38,979 nt of DNA, taken from positions 1-38,979 of the forward strand of contig NZ_JAIBES010000011.1 in assembly GCF_019459305.1 (NCBI RefSeq), written 5' to 3'. Positions 30,672-38,075 of this stretch are shown here, in pieces (the stretch's first letter is position 1; each line of letters begins with the position of its first letter). The notes beneath the pieces were generated by a model that saw only the letters and a program-made list of their open reading frames with translations, had not been told where the DNA came from and did not search any database. This stretch comes from Sphingopyxis sp. (GTDB lineage Bacteria > Pseudomonadota > Alphaproteobacteria > Sphingomonadales > Sphingomonadaceae). The position numbers and the translations under genes are program-made.

Positions 30672-31330
30672 GTCTTGCTCCATGCAGCGATGTCGGCGGC
30701 GATCGCCTTGGCCATGGCGGCGTCCTCGCCGGGTTCGGCGCGCAGCCATAGCGGCGTTCCGGCGATGACGTCGGCGCCGCTGCCGAGGGTGACGGAGCGG
30801 AGCGGGGCGACGGGCTGGATTTCAGCGCTGCCGAGCTGCGCGATCATGGCGGGGGAGAGCCTGTTGCCTGCCAGGAGCAGCGGTACAGTCGAGGCTTCGG
30901 CTTGCAGGCTGTCGAGCGACGAGGTCCGCCCCGCTTCTCGGTCGGCGGCGATGCGCGCGCGCATCAGGGTGCGGAGCAGCGAGGCGCCGCCGATAGGGGC
31001 GAGTCGCCACCGGGCGGCGGCTTTTGGGTAGTGGTCGATCAGTGCGCCGCCGCGGAGCGAGGCGATGATCAGCGGGCCGTCGATGGTCGCGGCTGCTTCG
31101 GCGAGCGCGTTTTGCCAGCTGGCAAGCTCGACCTTTTCGAGCGGGACGAGGCTTTCATTCTGGCCGGGGAGATCGGGGAGCAGGGCGGCAAAACCGTCCG
31201 CCGTCAGCGCGCGCATGGCGAGAACCAAAGTGCGACGCGTGCGGTTGGCTTCCTCGAAGAGCGGCGGGACGATCAGGATCGTGGCGCGCGGGGTGCCGGT
31301 GGGGTGGATGCGGAAGCAATGCTCGGCCAT
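30656..31330 (-). CDS. Hydrolase 2, exosortase A system-associated
   Basis: This 224-aa alpha/beta hydrolase-like protein opens with IVPPLFEEANRTRRTLVL (20-37), the characteristic start of the second XrtA-associated hydrolase, followed by LLPDLPGQNES. The elbow region reads ASLRGGAL (90-97). A canonical G-x-S-x-G is absent and Arg93 sits at the nucleophile position if aligned conventionally, so catalytic activity is doubtful. It may be a partner or lectin-like subunit of hydrolase 1, with which it overlaps by 16 bases. A palindromic element and 122 bases separate it from the upstream acyl carrier gene. No good ribosome-binding site precedes the ATG. Confidence 0.82.
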   Translation of the reverse strand: MAEHCFRIHPTGTPRATILIVPPLFEEANRTRRTLVLAMRALTADGFAALLPDLPGQNESLVPLEKVELASWQNALAEAAATIDGPLIIASLRGGALIDHYPKAAARWRLAPIGGASLLRTLMRARIAADREAGRTSSLDSLQAEASTVPLLLAGNRLSPAMIAQLGSAEIQPVAPLRSVTLGSGADVIAGTPLWLRAEPGEDAAMAKAIAADIAAWSKTCGIS

Positions 31331-31349
31331 CGTTCAGGCCGTTCGTGTG

Positions 31350-31428
31350 TCCCCGCGAAGGCGGGGACCCATCACCTTACGGTTCGAAATCGCGCCGGCA
31401 GGAGATGGACCCCCGCCTTCGCGGGGGA
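31350..31428. repeat. Large palindromic element inside the XrtA-associated operon
   Basis: A left arm (31350-31377) and an inverted right arm (31400-31428) are nearly complementary over 28 bases. Each arm also folds on itself: CCCCGC/GCGGGG around GAAG on the left and a 7-bp equivalent on the right. The DNA could form one long hairpin or two adjacent short ones. It lies between the acyl carrier and hydrolase 2 genes on the transcribed strand, so it may partly terminate or process the transcript. Confidence 0.88.
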
Positions 31429-31452
31429 GCAATAAGAAGTAGATTGTGGCGA

Positions 31453-31719
31453 TCACTCGCCAACCTTGCGTAGCGAGAACGCCAGCAAATTGCCGTAGGT
31501 TTCAAAGATCTCACCATCGATCTCGTCATCGTCAATGAGGATGCCGAGGCGGTCTTCCATCTCGGTCAGGACCGTCGCGACTGCCATCGAATCGAACTCG
31601 GGCAGCGCGCCGAACAGGCCGCTGTCGGCGGTCAGCGCCGCGGCGCGGTCTTCGCCGAGGCCAAGGACATCGGCGAGCAGGGCGCGAAGGGTGGCGTCGA
31701 CGGTATCGGGTTCGGTCAC
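31453..31719 (-). CDS. Acyl carrier protein of the XrtA-associated locus
   Basis: This 88-aa acidic carrier protein has the phosphopantetheine attachment motif EFDSMAV at 41-47, Ser44, in the usual place after the first helix. It begins VTEPDTVDATLRALLADVLGL. A covalent acyl or aminoacyl intermediate is therefore likely made in this locus, presumably loaded by the divergent AMP-dependent ligase and used by the GNAT-like enzyme. The GTG at 31719 overlaps the GNAT-like gene stop by 4 bases (GTGA), so the two are translationally coupled. The frame continues upstream through the GNAT gene in a shadow frame, which I rejected. Confidence 0.93.
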   Translation of the reverse strand: MTEPDTVDATLRALLADVLGLGEDRAAALTADSGLFGALPEFDSMAVATVLTEMEDRLGILIDDDEIDGEIFETYGNLLAFSLRKVGE

Positions 31720-32711
31720 GATTCTTTCCTCAGCTGGGAACGGGCGAAGGCCTTGAGTGCCGGTCCCCATGCCGCGAGGCGCGAAGGATTGAAAGCCTCG
31801 ATCCGCCACAGCGGGTCGTGGCGGTTCATCCAGTCGCGCTTGTAACCGTCGTTGCCGGTGCCGAAATCGATGCGTTTGACGCCGTCCACTTCGATCACAT
31901 GGCGGAACAGCGCCGCGGACAACAAGGTGCCGGGCGAGGCCTTGAGGCTGTCTTCGACATGCGCAAGCTTGTGGATGAAGGCAGTGCCGTCCTCGACGGT
32001 CCAAAACTGCGCCGCGACGGGGATGCCTTCGATGCGCGCGAGGCCCATCCGCAAGGTGCCGCGCGCGCCCTCGGCCTCGGCAAAGGCGCGGAGCAGCGCG
32101 GGGTGGCCTTCTTCGGGTTTCCAGCTGGCCGCATAAATCTGTTCATAGGCTGCCCAGCTGCCGTCGTCGAAGGCGGTGAGCAGCTGGATATCGACGATAC
32201 CCTTTTTTGCCTTGCGCTGGACGGTGCTGCGCAGCGCGCCGGGGCGGCTGGTCCACCAAGCGTCATGGTCCATATCGCCGAGGTCAAGCCAGTGGCGGTC
32301 GCCCGCGGGCGTGGCTTTGACCCACCAGCCCGCGGCTCGGAGCGCGGCGGTGAGCTCGTCGGGGTCGCTGACCGGATAGAGCGTCAGGCGTCCGGCGGTG
32401 CGGCGGAGATTTTGGGACAACGCGCGCCGGGCGGTGTTGTAGTCGCCGTCGCCGGTATAGAGCGGGCGGATCGCGAAGCTGTACCAGTTGGTGAGGCCCG
32501 CGACCTCGCCCGGCTCGTCGATCCGCAGCGGCAGCCATGCGGTGACGCCGCCCGCGCGGCCATGCGCGTCGACCCGGCCCTGCCCGGCAAAGCCATACGC
32601 TTCGAGCAGGTCGAACCACGCCGCGCGGTCGAAGGGCGACGCGAAGCCCGCCGCGCGCGCTGTCGCGGGCAATCGCTCATCATTAGCGTGATGTTCACCG
32701 TTCCCTTGCAT
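31716..32711 (-). CDS. GNAT/FemAB-like acyltransferase (Acetyltransf_6 type)
   Basis: This 331-aa protein has a C-terminal domain (about 150-320) with ALRSTVQRKAKKGI, then QFWTVEDGTAFIHKLAHV and SLKASPGTLLSAALFRHVI. DFGTGNDGYKRDWM completes the CelD/BcsL, FemAB-like acyltransferase pattern seen in polysaccharide loci. The reaction is unknown; related proteins transfer acyl or aminoacyl groups to cell-surface polymers. GAGGG precedes the ATG at 32711. The in-frame extension to 32930 overlaps the divergent ligase gene and was rejected. It is the first gene of the minus-strand operon, only 35 bases from the ligase start, so the two promoters must share that space or overlap coding DNA. Confidence 0.85.
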   Translation of the reverse strand: MQGNGEHHANDERLPATARAAGFASPFDRAAWFDLLEAYGFAGQGRVDAHGRAGGVTAWLPLRIDEPGEVAGLTNWYSFAIRPLYTGDGDYNTARRALSQNLRRTAGRLTLYPVSDPDELTAALRAAGWWVKATPAGDRHWLDLGDMDHDAWWTSRPGALRSTVQRKAKKGIVDIQLLTAFDDGSWAAYEQIYAASWKPEEGHPALLRAFAEAEGARGTLRMGLARIEGIPVAAQFWTVEDGTAFIHKLAHVEDSLKASPGTLLSAALFRHVIEVDGVKRIDFGTGNDGYKRDWMNRHDPLWRIEAFNPSRLAAWGPALKAFARSQLRKES

Positions 32712-32746
32712 GGTGTCGCCCTCTATCACTTCACTCCTAACAGCCG

Positions 32747-34282
32747 ATGACCAAAGCCGAAAACCCATCATCCAGGCCGATTGACCATCTCGCCCGCTGC
32801 GGCGCGTCGGACGCGGCTGCGCTGCTGATCGGTGATGGGGTGATGACGTTTGCCGAATTGGATGCGGGGGTCGCGCGGCTGGCGGCGTGGCTGCTGGGTC
32901 AGGCGGGCGGGCCGGGCGAACGGGTCGCAAGCTGGGTCGCGAAGACGAGGGCAGCGTGTCTGATGCCGCTGGCGGCGGCGCGCGCGGGACTGATCCATGT
33001 GCCGGTCAATCCGCTGCTAAAAGGGCCGCAGGTGGCGCATATTTTGGCGGATAGCGGGGCGAAGCTGCTGATCACAAATGGCGCGCGCGAGGATATGCTG
33101 GGCGACGGGCGGCCCGATAATTGCGTGGTGCAGGATTTGAAGGTCGCCGAGGCGGTGATCGATTCGAGCGGAGAGGGACTGGCGCCCTCGGCTGCCGATC
33201 CCGATGATCTGGCGGCGATCCTCTACACCAGTGGCTCCACCGGGCGGCCGAAGGGCGTGATGCTGAGCCATGCCAATTTATGGCTGGGGGCCGAGAGTGT
33301 TGCGTCCTATCTGAAGCTCGTCCCTGATGACCGGGTGCTCGCGGTGCTGCCGCTGAGTTTCGATTATGGGCAGAACCAGCTGCTGTCATCCTGGTATGCG
33401 GGCGCCGTGGTGGCGCCGCTCGATTATCTGACCCCGCGTGACGTCGTGAAGGCGGTGGCGCGGCACCGCGCGACGACGCTGGCGGGGGTGCCGCCCTTGT
33501 GGGTGCAATTGGTCGAGAGCGACTGGCCCGCCGAGGCGGCCGCACATCTGAAGCGCCTGACCAACAGCGGCGGGGCGCTGACGCCGTCGCTGATCGACGC
33601 GATGAGGGCGACCTTTCCGAACGCGGAGATCACTCCGATGTACGGGCTGACCGAGGCGTTTCGGTCGACCTATCTGGAGCCGAAACTCGTCGCCGATCAT
33701 CCGACATCGATGGGCCGTGCAATCCCGCACGCCGAGATTTTGGTTTGCCGCCCCGACGGGACGATCACCGCCGACGAGGAACCGGGCGAGCTGGTGCATT
33801 GCGGGCCGCTGGTCGCGCAGGGCTATTGGCAGGATGCGGAGCGGACCGCCGATCGGTTCAAACCGGCGCCGCGCGTGTCGCGCTATGGCGGGATGGCGGT
33901 TTGGTCAGGCGACACGGTGCGCCGCGACGCCAATCACTTGCTCTATTTTGTCGGGCGCGACGATGCGATGATCAAGACTGCGGGGAACCGTGTGAGCCCG
34001 ACCGAGGTCGAGGAGGTGGCGGTCGCGTCGGGGCTGATTTTTGAAGCGGTCGCGTTCGGGGTACCCGATGCGCGGTTGGGCGCGGCGATCGTGCTGATCG
34101 TTCGAGGCAAGGGCGGGGGCGCCGACGAAGCAGGGCTGGCTGCCTATCTGCGCCAGAACCTGCCAAATTTCATGCAGCCGCAGGCGATCGAATGGCGCGA
34201 TGCGCTGCCCCGCAATCCGAATGGCAAGCTCGACCGGGTGGCGATCGCCGCCCATTGGGGGCATGAGTGCCATGATGTTTAA
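32747..34282 (+). CDS. Acyl-CoA ligase (AMP-forming), exosortase A system-associated
   Basis: This 511-aa ANL-superfamily adenylating enzyme has the P-loop AILYTSGSTGRPKGVMLSH (near 164-182) and ITPMYGLTEAFRSTYLEP. SGDTVRRDANHLLYFVGRDD is the hinge region. The C-terminal catalytic Lys lies in LPRNPNGKLDRVAI. It activates a carboxylic acid as acyl-AMP and passes it to CoA or a carrier protein. The adjacent ACP gene favours the latter, but that is inference. It is divergent from the GNAT-like gene and followed by a palindromic repeat and the PLP decarboxylase. No strong ribosome-binding site precedes the ATG. Confidence 0.92.
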   Translation: MTKAENPSSRPIDHLARCGASDAAALLIGDGVMTFAELDAGVARLAAWLLGQAGGPGERVASWVAKTRAACLMPLAAARAGLIHVPVNPLLKGPQVAHILADSGAKLLITNGAREDMLGDGRPDNCVVQDLKVAEAVIDSSGEGLAPSAADPDDLAAILYTSGSTGRPKGVMLSHANLWLGAESVASYLKLVPDDRVLAVLPLSFDYGQNQLLSSWYAGAVVAPLDYLTPRDVVKAVARHRATTLAGVPPLWVQLVESDWPAEAAAHLKRLTNSGGALTPSLIDAMRATFPNAEITPMYGLTEAFRSTYLEPKLVADHPTSMGRAIPHAEILVCRPDGTITADEEPGELVHCGPLVAQGYWQDAERTADRFKPAPRVSRYGGMAVWSGDTVRRDANHLLYFVGRDDAMIKTAGNRVSPTEVEEVAVASGLIFEAVAFGVPDARLGAAIVLIVRGKGGGADEAGLAAYLRQNLPNFMQPQAIEWRDALPRNPNGKLDRVAIAAHWGHECHDV

Positions 34283-34286
34283 ATTC

Positions 34287-34370
34287 TCCGTTCGCATCGA
34301 GCGAAGTCGAGATGCCCATCGACTGAGCGCTGCCCCGATGGGTGTCTCGACTTCGCTCGACACGAACGGA
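34287..34370. repeat. 34-bp-arm palindromic repeat between ligase and decarboxylase genes
   Basis: Arms at 34287-34320 and 34337-34370 are complementary at 30 of 34 positions; the four differences form two 2-base blocks at symmetric places. The loop is 16 bases. Each arm contains TCGAGCGAAGTCGA or its complement. It starts 4 bases after the ligase stop. The left-most in-frame ATG of the decarboxylase (34370) falls on the last base of the right arm, one reason to prefer the later start at 34409. Confidence 0.93.
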
Positions 34371-34408
34371 TGCCGGGAGCCCAATTTATCGTCCGCGAGA
34401 GTGGCGGC

Positions 34409-35638
34409 ATGAAGCCGCACGGTCCGATCCCGCCCGGTTTTGCCGCCGACGAAGACGGCATGTTGTTGATCGGCGGCGACCGCGCCGACACGCTCGCCGA
34501 CATGGCGGGTGACACGCCGCTGTTCGTTTACGACAGCGCGATGCTGACCGCACGGGTCGCCGCATGGCGCGCTGCGATGCCCGCCGAAGTGCAGCTCCAT
34601 TTTGCGATGAAGGCGAACCCCTATCCGCCACTGCTCGCCTTCATGGCGCGGTTGGTCGACGGGTTCGATGTCGCTTCGGGCGGCGAGTTGAAGGCGGCGA
34701 TCGACAGCGGGATGGCGGCGGCGCACATCAGCTTTGCCGGACCCGGGAAGCGCGACCGCGAGCTGGAAGCGGCGATTATCGTGGGGGCGACGCTCAATCT
34801 GGAATCGGCGGGCGAAGCGGCGCGCGCGCTGGCGATAGCGGCACGGAACGGGGTGACGCCGCGCCTTGCGGTGCGCGTCAATCCGGACTTTGACCTCAAA
34901 GGATCGGGGATGAAGATGGGCGGCGGTGCCAAGCCGTTCGGGGTCGATGCTGCCGAGGTTCCGGCGCTGGTGCGTCGGCTAATTGCCGCGGGGGCCGATT
35001 GGCAGGGTTTCCATATTTTTGCGGGATCGCAGGCACTTGATGCGGCGGCGATCGCCGATACGCAGGCGCAGACCGTCGCGCTGGCGGCGCGGCTGGCGGA
35101 CGAGATCGGCGCCACGCCGCCGCTGGTCAATCTGGGCGGCGGGATGGGGGTTCCCTATTTTCCCGGCGATACAGCGGTCAATGCCGCGGCGGTCGGGTCG
35201 GCGCTGGGCGAGACGCTCGCGGCGCGGCCCGCGGTGCTCGCGGACAGCCGCTTTGCGATGGAACTCGGGCGCTGGCTGGTGGCCGAGGCGGGGGTGTATC
35301 TGACCCGTATCGTCGATCGCAAGTCGAGTCATGGCGAGACGTTTCTGGTGACCGACGGCGGGCTGCATCACCAGCTCGCGGCAAGCGGCAATTTCGGGAC
35401 GGTGATCCGTCGCAACTATCCGATCGCGGTCGCGAACGCCTTCGGCCGCGACCCGACCGAAACAGTGTCGGTCGTCGGCTGCCTCTGCACCCCGCTCGAC
35501 CGGTTGGGCGATCAGGTCGCGCTGCCGCGCGCCGACGTTGGCGACCTGATCGCGATATTTCAGGCGGGGGCCTATGGCGCCAGCGCGAGCCCGGCGGCGT
35601 TCCTGGGGCAGGGTCCGGCGCGCGAAATGCTGATCTGA
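34409..35638 (+). CDS. PLP-dependent decarboxylase, exosortase A system-associated
   Basis: This 409-aa fold-type III enzyme of the diaminopimelate/ornithine decarboxylase family has the Schiff-base Lys68 in LHFAMKANPYPPLL. FDVASGGELKAA and VRVNPDFDLKGSGMKMGG follow. A Gly-rich phosphate site LVNLGGGMGVPYF, FAMELGRWLVAEAG and GCLCTPLDRL (active-site Cys from the partner subunit) complete the pattern. It probably decarboxylates an amino-acid-like substrate, possibly one made or carried by the neighbouring ligase and ACP. The substrate is unknown. The ATG at 34409 follows GAGAG; 34370 would add 13 residues and start in a repeat arm. Confidence 0.92.
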   Translation: MKPHGPIPPGFAADEDGMLLIGGDRADTLADMAGDTPLFVYDSAMLTARVAAWRAAMPAEVQLHFAMKANPYPPLLAFMARLVDGFDVASGGELKAAIDSGMAAAHISFAGPGKRDRELEAAIIVGATLNLESAGEAARALAIAARNGVTPRLAVRVNPDFDLKGSGMKMGGGAKPFGVDAAEVPALVRRLIAAGADWQGFHIFAGSQALDAAAIADTQAQTVALAARLADEIGATPPLVNLGGGMGVPYFPGDTAVNAAAVGSALGETLAARPAVLADSRFAMELGRWLVAEAGVYLTRIVDRKSSHGETFLVTDGGLHHQLAASGNFGTVIRRNYPIAVANAFGRDPTETVSVVGCLCTPLDRLGDQVALPRADVGDLIAIFQAGAYGASASPAAFLGQGPAREMLI

Positions 35639-35810
35639 CCCGGCAAAACCTGTTTCTTAACGGGACAGTTATGCCGATGTGCTGGTCACACTTATCGCAA
35701 TACTAACTCTATGTTCACCCTTTTCGAGCAAGAGCGGAAGCTGACGCAATGACGGTCGTCGCGGGGATTGCGCCGCGGCGGCGGCCCGCGGCACGAAAGG
35801 TTGATTGTTT
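35639..35810 (+). promoter_or_regulatory. Leader region of the polysaccharide export operon
   Basis: These 172 bases separate the decarboxylase stop from the export lipoprotein ATG. A perfect 7-bp GC-rich stem, GCCGCGG (35772-35778) with CCGCGGC (35786-35792), sits just before the ribosome-binding GAAAGG at 35795-35800. An imperfect CTGT/ACAG stem lies near 35650-35668. The 35670-35730 part is distinctly more AT-rich than its surroundings and probably holds a promoter, but no hexamer pair is convincing. Confidence 0.4.
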
Positions 35811-36467
35811 ATGGCTTCGTTCCCCTCGCTTCGCGTCGCCCGCGCCGCGCTCGTTTCCGGTATCGCGGCGACTGCGCTTTGCGGCTGCGCGAGCGGCGGC
35901 AGCAGCGCGCCGCAGCTGCCCAGCGCGAACTTTGTCCAGAATCAGGAGGGGCCGGGCGAAGAGTATATCATCGGCCCGCTCGACGAGCTGCAGATCTTTG
36001 TGTGGCGCAACCCCGAGCTTGGCGGCAAGGTGCAGGTGCGCCCCGACGGGCGGATCACCACCCCGCTGATCACCGACATGCCTGCGGTCGGCAAGACCCC
36101 GACGATGTTGCAGCAGGACATCAAGCTGCAACTGAGCCAATATATCACCGACCCGATCGTCAGCGTGATCGTGACGACGTTCAACAGCACCTTTTCGCAG
36201 CAGGTGCGCGTGGTCGGCGCGACCGAAAAACCGGCGTCGATTCCGTTCCGCGCCAACATGACCGTGCTCGACGCAATGATTGCAGTCGGTGGGCTGGGCG
36301 AATATGCGGCTGGAAACAAGGCACGACTTGTCCGTTTCGACAAGGGTAGCGGCAAGCAGCAGGAATTTGGCCTGCGGCTGAACGACCTGATCAAGCGCGG
36401 CGATATCAAGGCCAATGTGCGGTTGCAGCCCGGCGATGTCATCATCATCCCCGAAAGCATGTTCTGA
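35811..36467 (+). CDS. XrtA-associated polysaccharide export lipoprotein (Wza-like)
   Basis: This 218-aa outer-membrane lipoprotein has a signal peptide with lipobox L-C-G-C ending at Cys26; Cys at the -2 position is unusual. The export domain begins YIIGPLDELQIFVWRNPELG with VRPDGRITTPLI, followed by SLBB-like repeats (VRVVGATEKPASIPFRANMT, then VRLQPGDVIIIPES). It is shorter than E. coli Wza (379 aa), as is typical of XrtA-type exporters. It starts the export-chain length-kinase gene series. Together with the next two genes it should form the export and length-control apparatus for an exopolysaccharide. Confidence 0.93.
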   Translation: MASFPSLRVARAALVSGIAATALCGCASGGSSAPQLPSANFVQNQEGPGEEYIIGPLDELQIFVWRNPELGGKVQVRPDGRITTPLITDMPAVGKTPTMLQQDIKLQLSQYITDPIVSVIVTTFNSTFSQQVRVVGATEKPASIPFRANMTVLDAMIAVGGLGEYAAGNKARLVRFDKGSGKQQEFGLRLNDLIKRGDIKANVRLQPGDVIIIPESMF

Positions 36468-36516
36468 CCCCGAACGACGGCCAATAGTCTCATCTCCCAA
36501 GGATTGATCGCAACCG

Positions 36517-38061
36517 ATGAACAGCCTTTACGACGAATTCCGGGTGGCGCTGCATAGCGTCTGGACGCGCCGGTGGCTCGTGCTGGCGGTGGCGTGGGGC
36601 ATCTGCATTCTCGGCTGGCTGGCGATCGCGTCGATCCCCAACCGTTATGACTCGCGCGCCCGGCTGCTCGTCGACATCAACGAAATCCTGCCCGACGATC
36701 CGCAGGGCGGTGCCTATGGCGGTCGTCAGCGGATTGACCAGATCCGCGAAACGCTGACCAGCGCGCGCAATCTGGAAAAGGTCGCGGCGACCACCGGCCT
36801 GCTGCCTGCGGGTGCCGGAGAGCGCGAGAAAGCCGGCGCGGTCGCGATGCTGCAAAAGAGCATCAAGGTGATCCCGCAGCAGGACAATATCTTTGAAATT
36901 ACTTCGAGCGTGGGTGTCGGTAGCCTGTCGGATGCCGACAATGCCAAGCTGGCGTCGGGCGTGCTCGACAGCCTGATTACCGTGTTCCGCGACGACCAGC
37001 TGCGCGGCGGGCGGATGAATGCGCGCGAGGGATTGAAATTTCTCGATGCGCAGATCGCCGACCGCGAAAAGGCGCTGCGCGAAGTCGAAGCGCGGCGGGC
37101 GGCGTTCGAGGCGCAGAATATCGGGCTGATCCCCGGCGGCGCCGGATCGCCCGCGCAGCGCGTCGAGGCAGCGCGCGCCGAACTCGGCCAGATCGATTCG
37201 CAACTCGTGGCGGCGCAGGCACAATTGGCGGCGGCGAACGGCCAGCTTGCCGCGACCCCGGCAACGATCAACGTCCCCGGGATGGGCAGCGTCGGCGGCG
37301 GTGTCGCACGGCAGCAGCTGGCGGGGGCGCAGAATGAATTGTCGTCGATGCGTTCGCGCGGGCTGACCGACGCGCATCCCGACGTCATCGCGTTGAAAAG
37401 CCAGATCGCGTCGCTGAAAGCCATGGCCGACCGCGAAGGCGCGGGCGGCGGCGGTGGCAATTCGCAGAACCCGGCCTATGCCTCGCTCGCCGCGATGCGC
37501 GCCGAACGACAGGCGACGGTGAGCGCACTCAACGCGCGTAAGGCGCAGCTGACCGGCGACATCGCGCGCATCACGAGCCAGCAAATCCAGAACCCCGGCA
37601 TCGCCGCCGAATATGACCGGATCAACGGCGAATATACCGCGTTCAAGGCACAATATGACAAGCTGCTGGGCCAGCGCGAACAGGTGCGGATGCGCGGCGA
37701 CGTGCAGACCGAAACCGACGCGATCAAGATCGAACTGCTCGATCCGCCGACGAAACCGACCAGCCCTGCGGCACCCAATCGGCCGTTGTTCCTGACCCTG
37801 GTGCTGCTCGCGGGCATGGGCGGCGGCGTCGCCGCGGCCTTTGGCCTCGCCCAGGTCCGCACCAGCTATGCCACAGCGGCTAAGCTGGAGCGTGCCAGCG
37901 GATTGCCGGTGATCGGTTCGATCACCGAAGTGGTCATCCCCGAACGCCATGTCGAACGGCGCAAGAAGCTGGTGTGGCTGGCAAGCGGCGGCGGAGCGTT
38001 GGTCGGCCTCTACGCCTTGCTGCTGGTCGCCGAATTCATCCAGCGCGGCATGGTTGCGTGA
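36517..38061 (+). CDS. XrtA system polysaccharide chain-length determinant (Wzz family)
   Basis: This 514-aa inner-membrane protein has a first membrane segment at about 20-40 (WLVLAVAWGICILGWLAIAS) and a large periplasmic region with coiled-coil stretches (about 165-240 and 330-420). A Pro-rich segment before the second membrane helix (PPTKPTSPAAPNRPLF, near 408-423) is the Wzz signature. A third hydrophobic stretch lies near the C terminus (LVWLASGGGALVGLYALLL). It controls polymer length and activates the downstream kinase. AAGGAT lies before the ATG, and the kinase gene begins 14 bases after its stop. Confidence 0.93.
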   Translation: MNSLYDEFRVALHSVWTRRWLVLAVAWGICILGWLAIASIPNRYDSRARLLVDINEILPDDPQGGAYGGRQRIDQIRETLTSARNLEKVAATTGLLPAGAGEREKAGAVAMLQKSIKVIPQQDNIFEITSSVGVGSLSDADNAKLASGVLDSLITVFRDDQLRGGRMNAREGLKFLDAQIADREKALREVEARRAAFEAQNIGLIPGGAGSPAQRVEAARAELGQIDSQLVAAQAQLAAANGQLAATPATINVPGMGSVGGGVARQQLAGAQNELSSMRSRGLTDAHPDVIALKSQIASLKAMADREGAGGGGGNSQNPAYASLAAMRAERQATVSALNARKAQLTGDIARITSQQIQNPGIAAEYDRINGEYTAFKAQYDKLLGQREQVRMRGDVQTETDAIKIELLDPPTKPTSPAAPNRPLFLTLVLLAGMGGGVAAAFGLAQVRTSYATAAKLERASGLPVIGSITEVVIPERHVERRKKLVWLASGGGALVGLYALLLVAEFIQRGMVA

Positions 38062-38075
38062 CGGGGGACGATGAC

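Noticed and set aside
35749..36069. 106-codon frame starting in the export operon leader
   Set aside because: It runs out of frame into the export lipoprotein gene, has Arg-rich shadow composition and no good ribosome-binding site.
36490..37950. 486-codon open frame antisense to the chain-length determinant
   Set aside because: Shadow of a well-supported Wzz-family gene; no motif, no ribosome-binding site, biased His/Arg composition.
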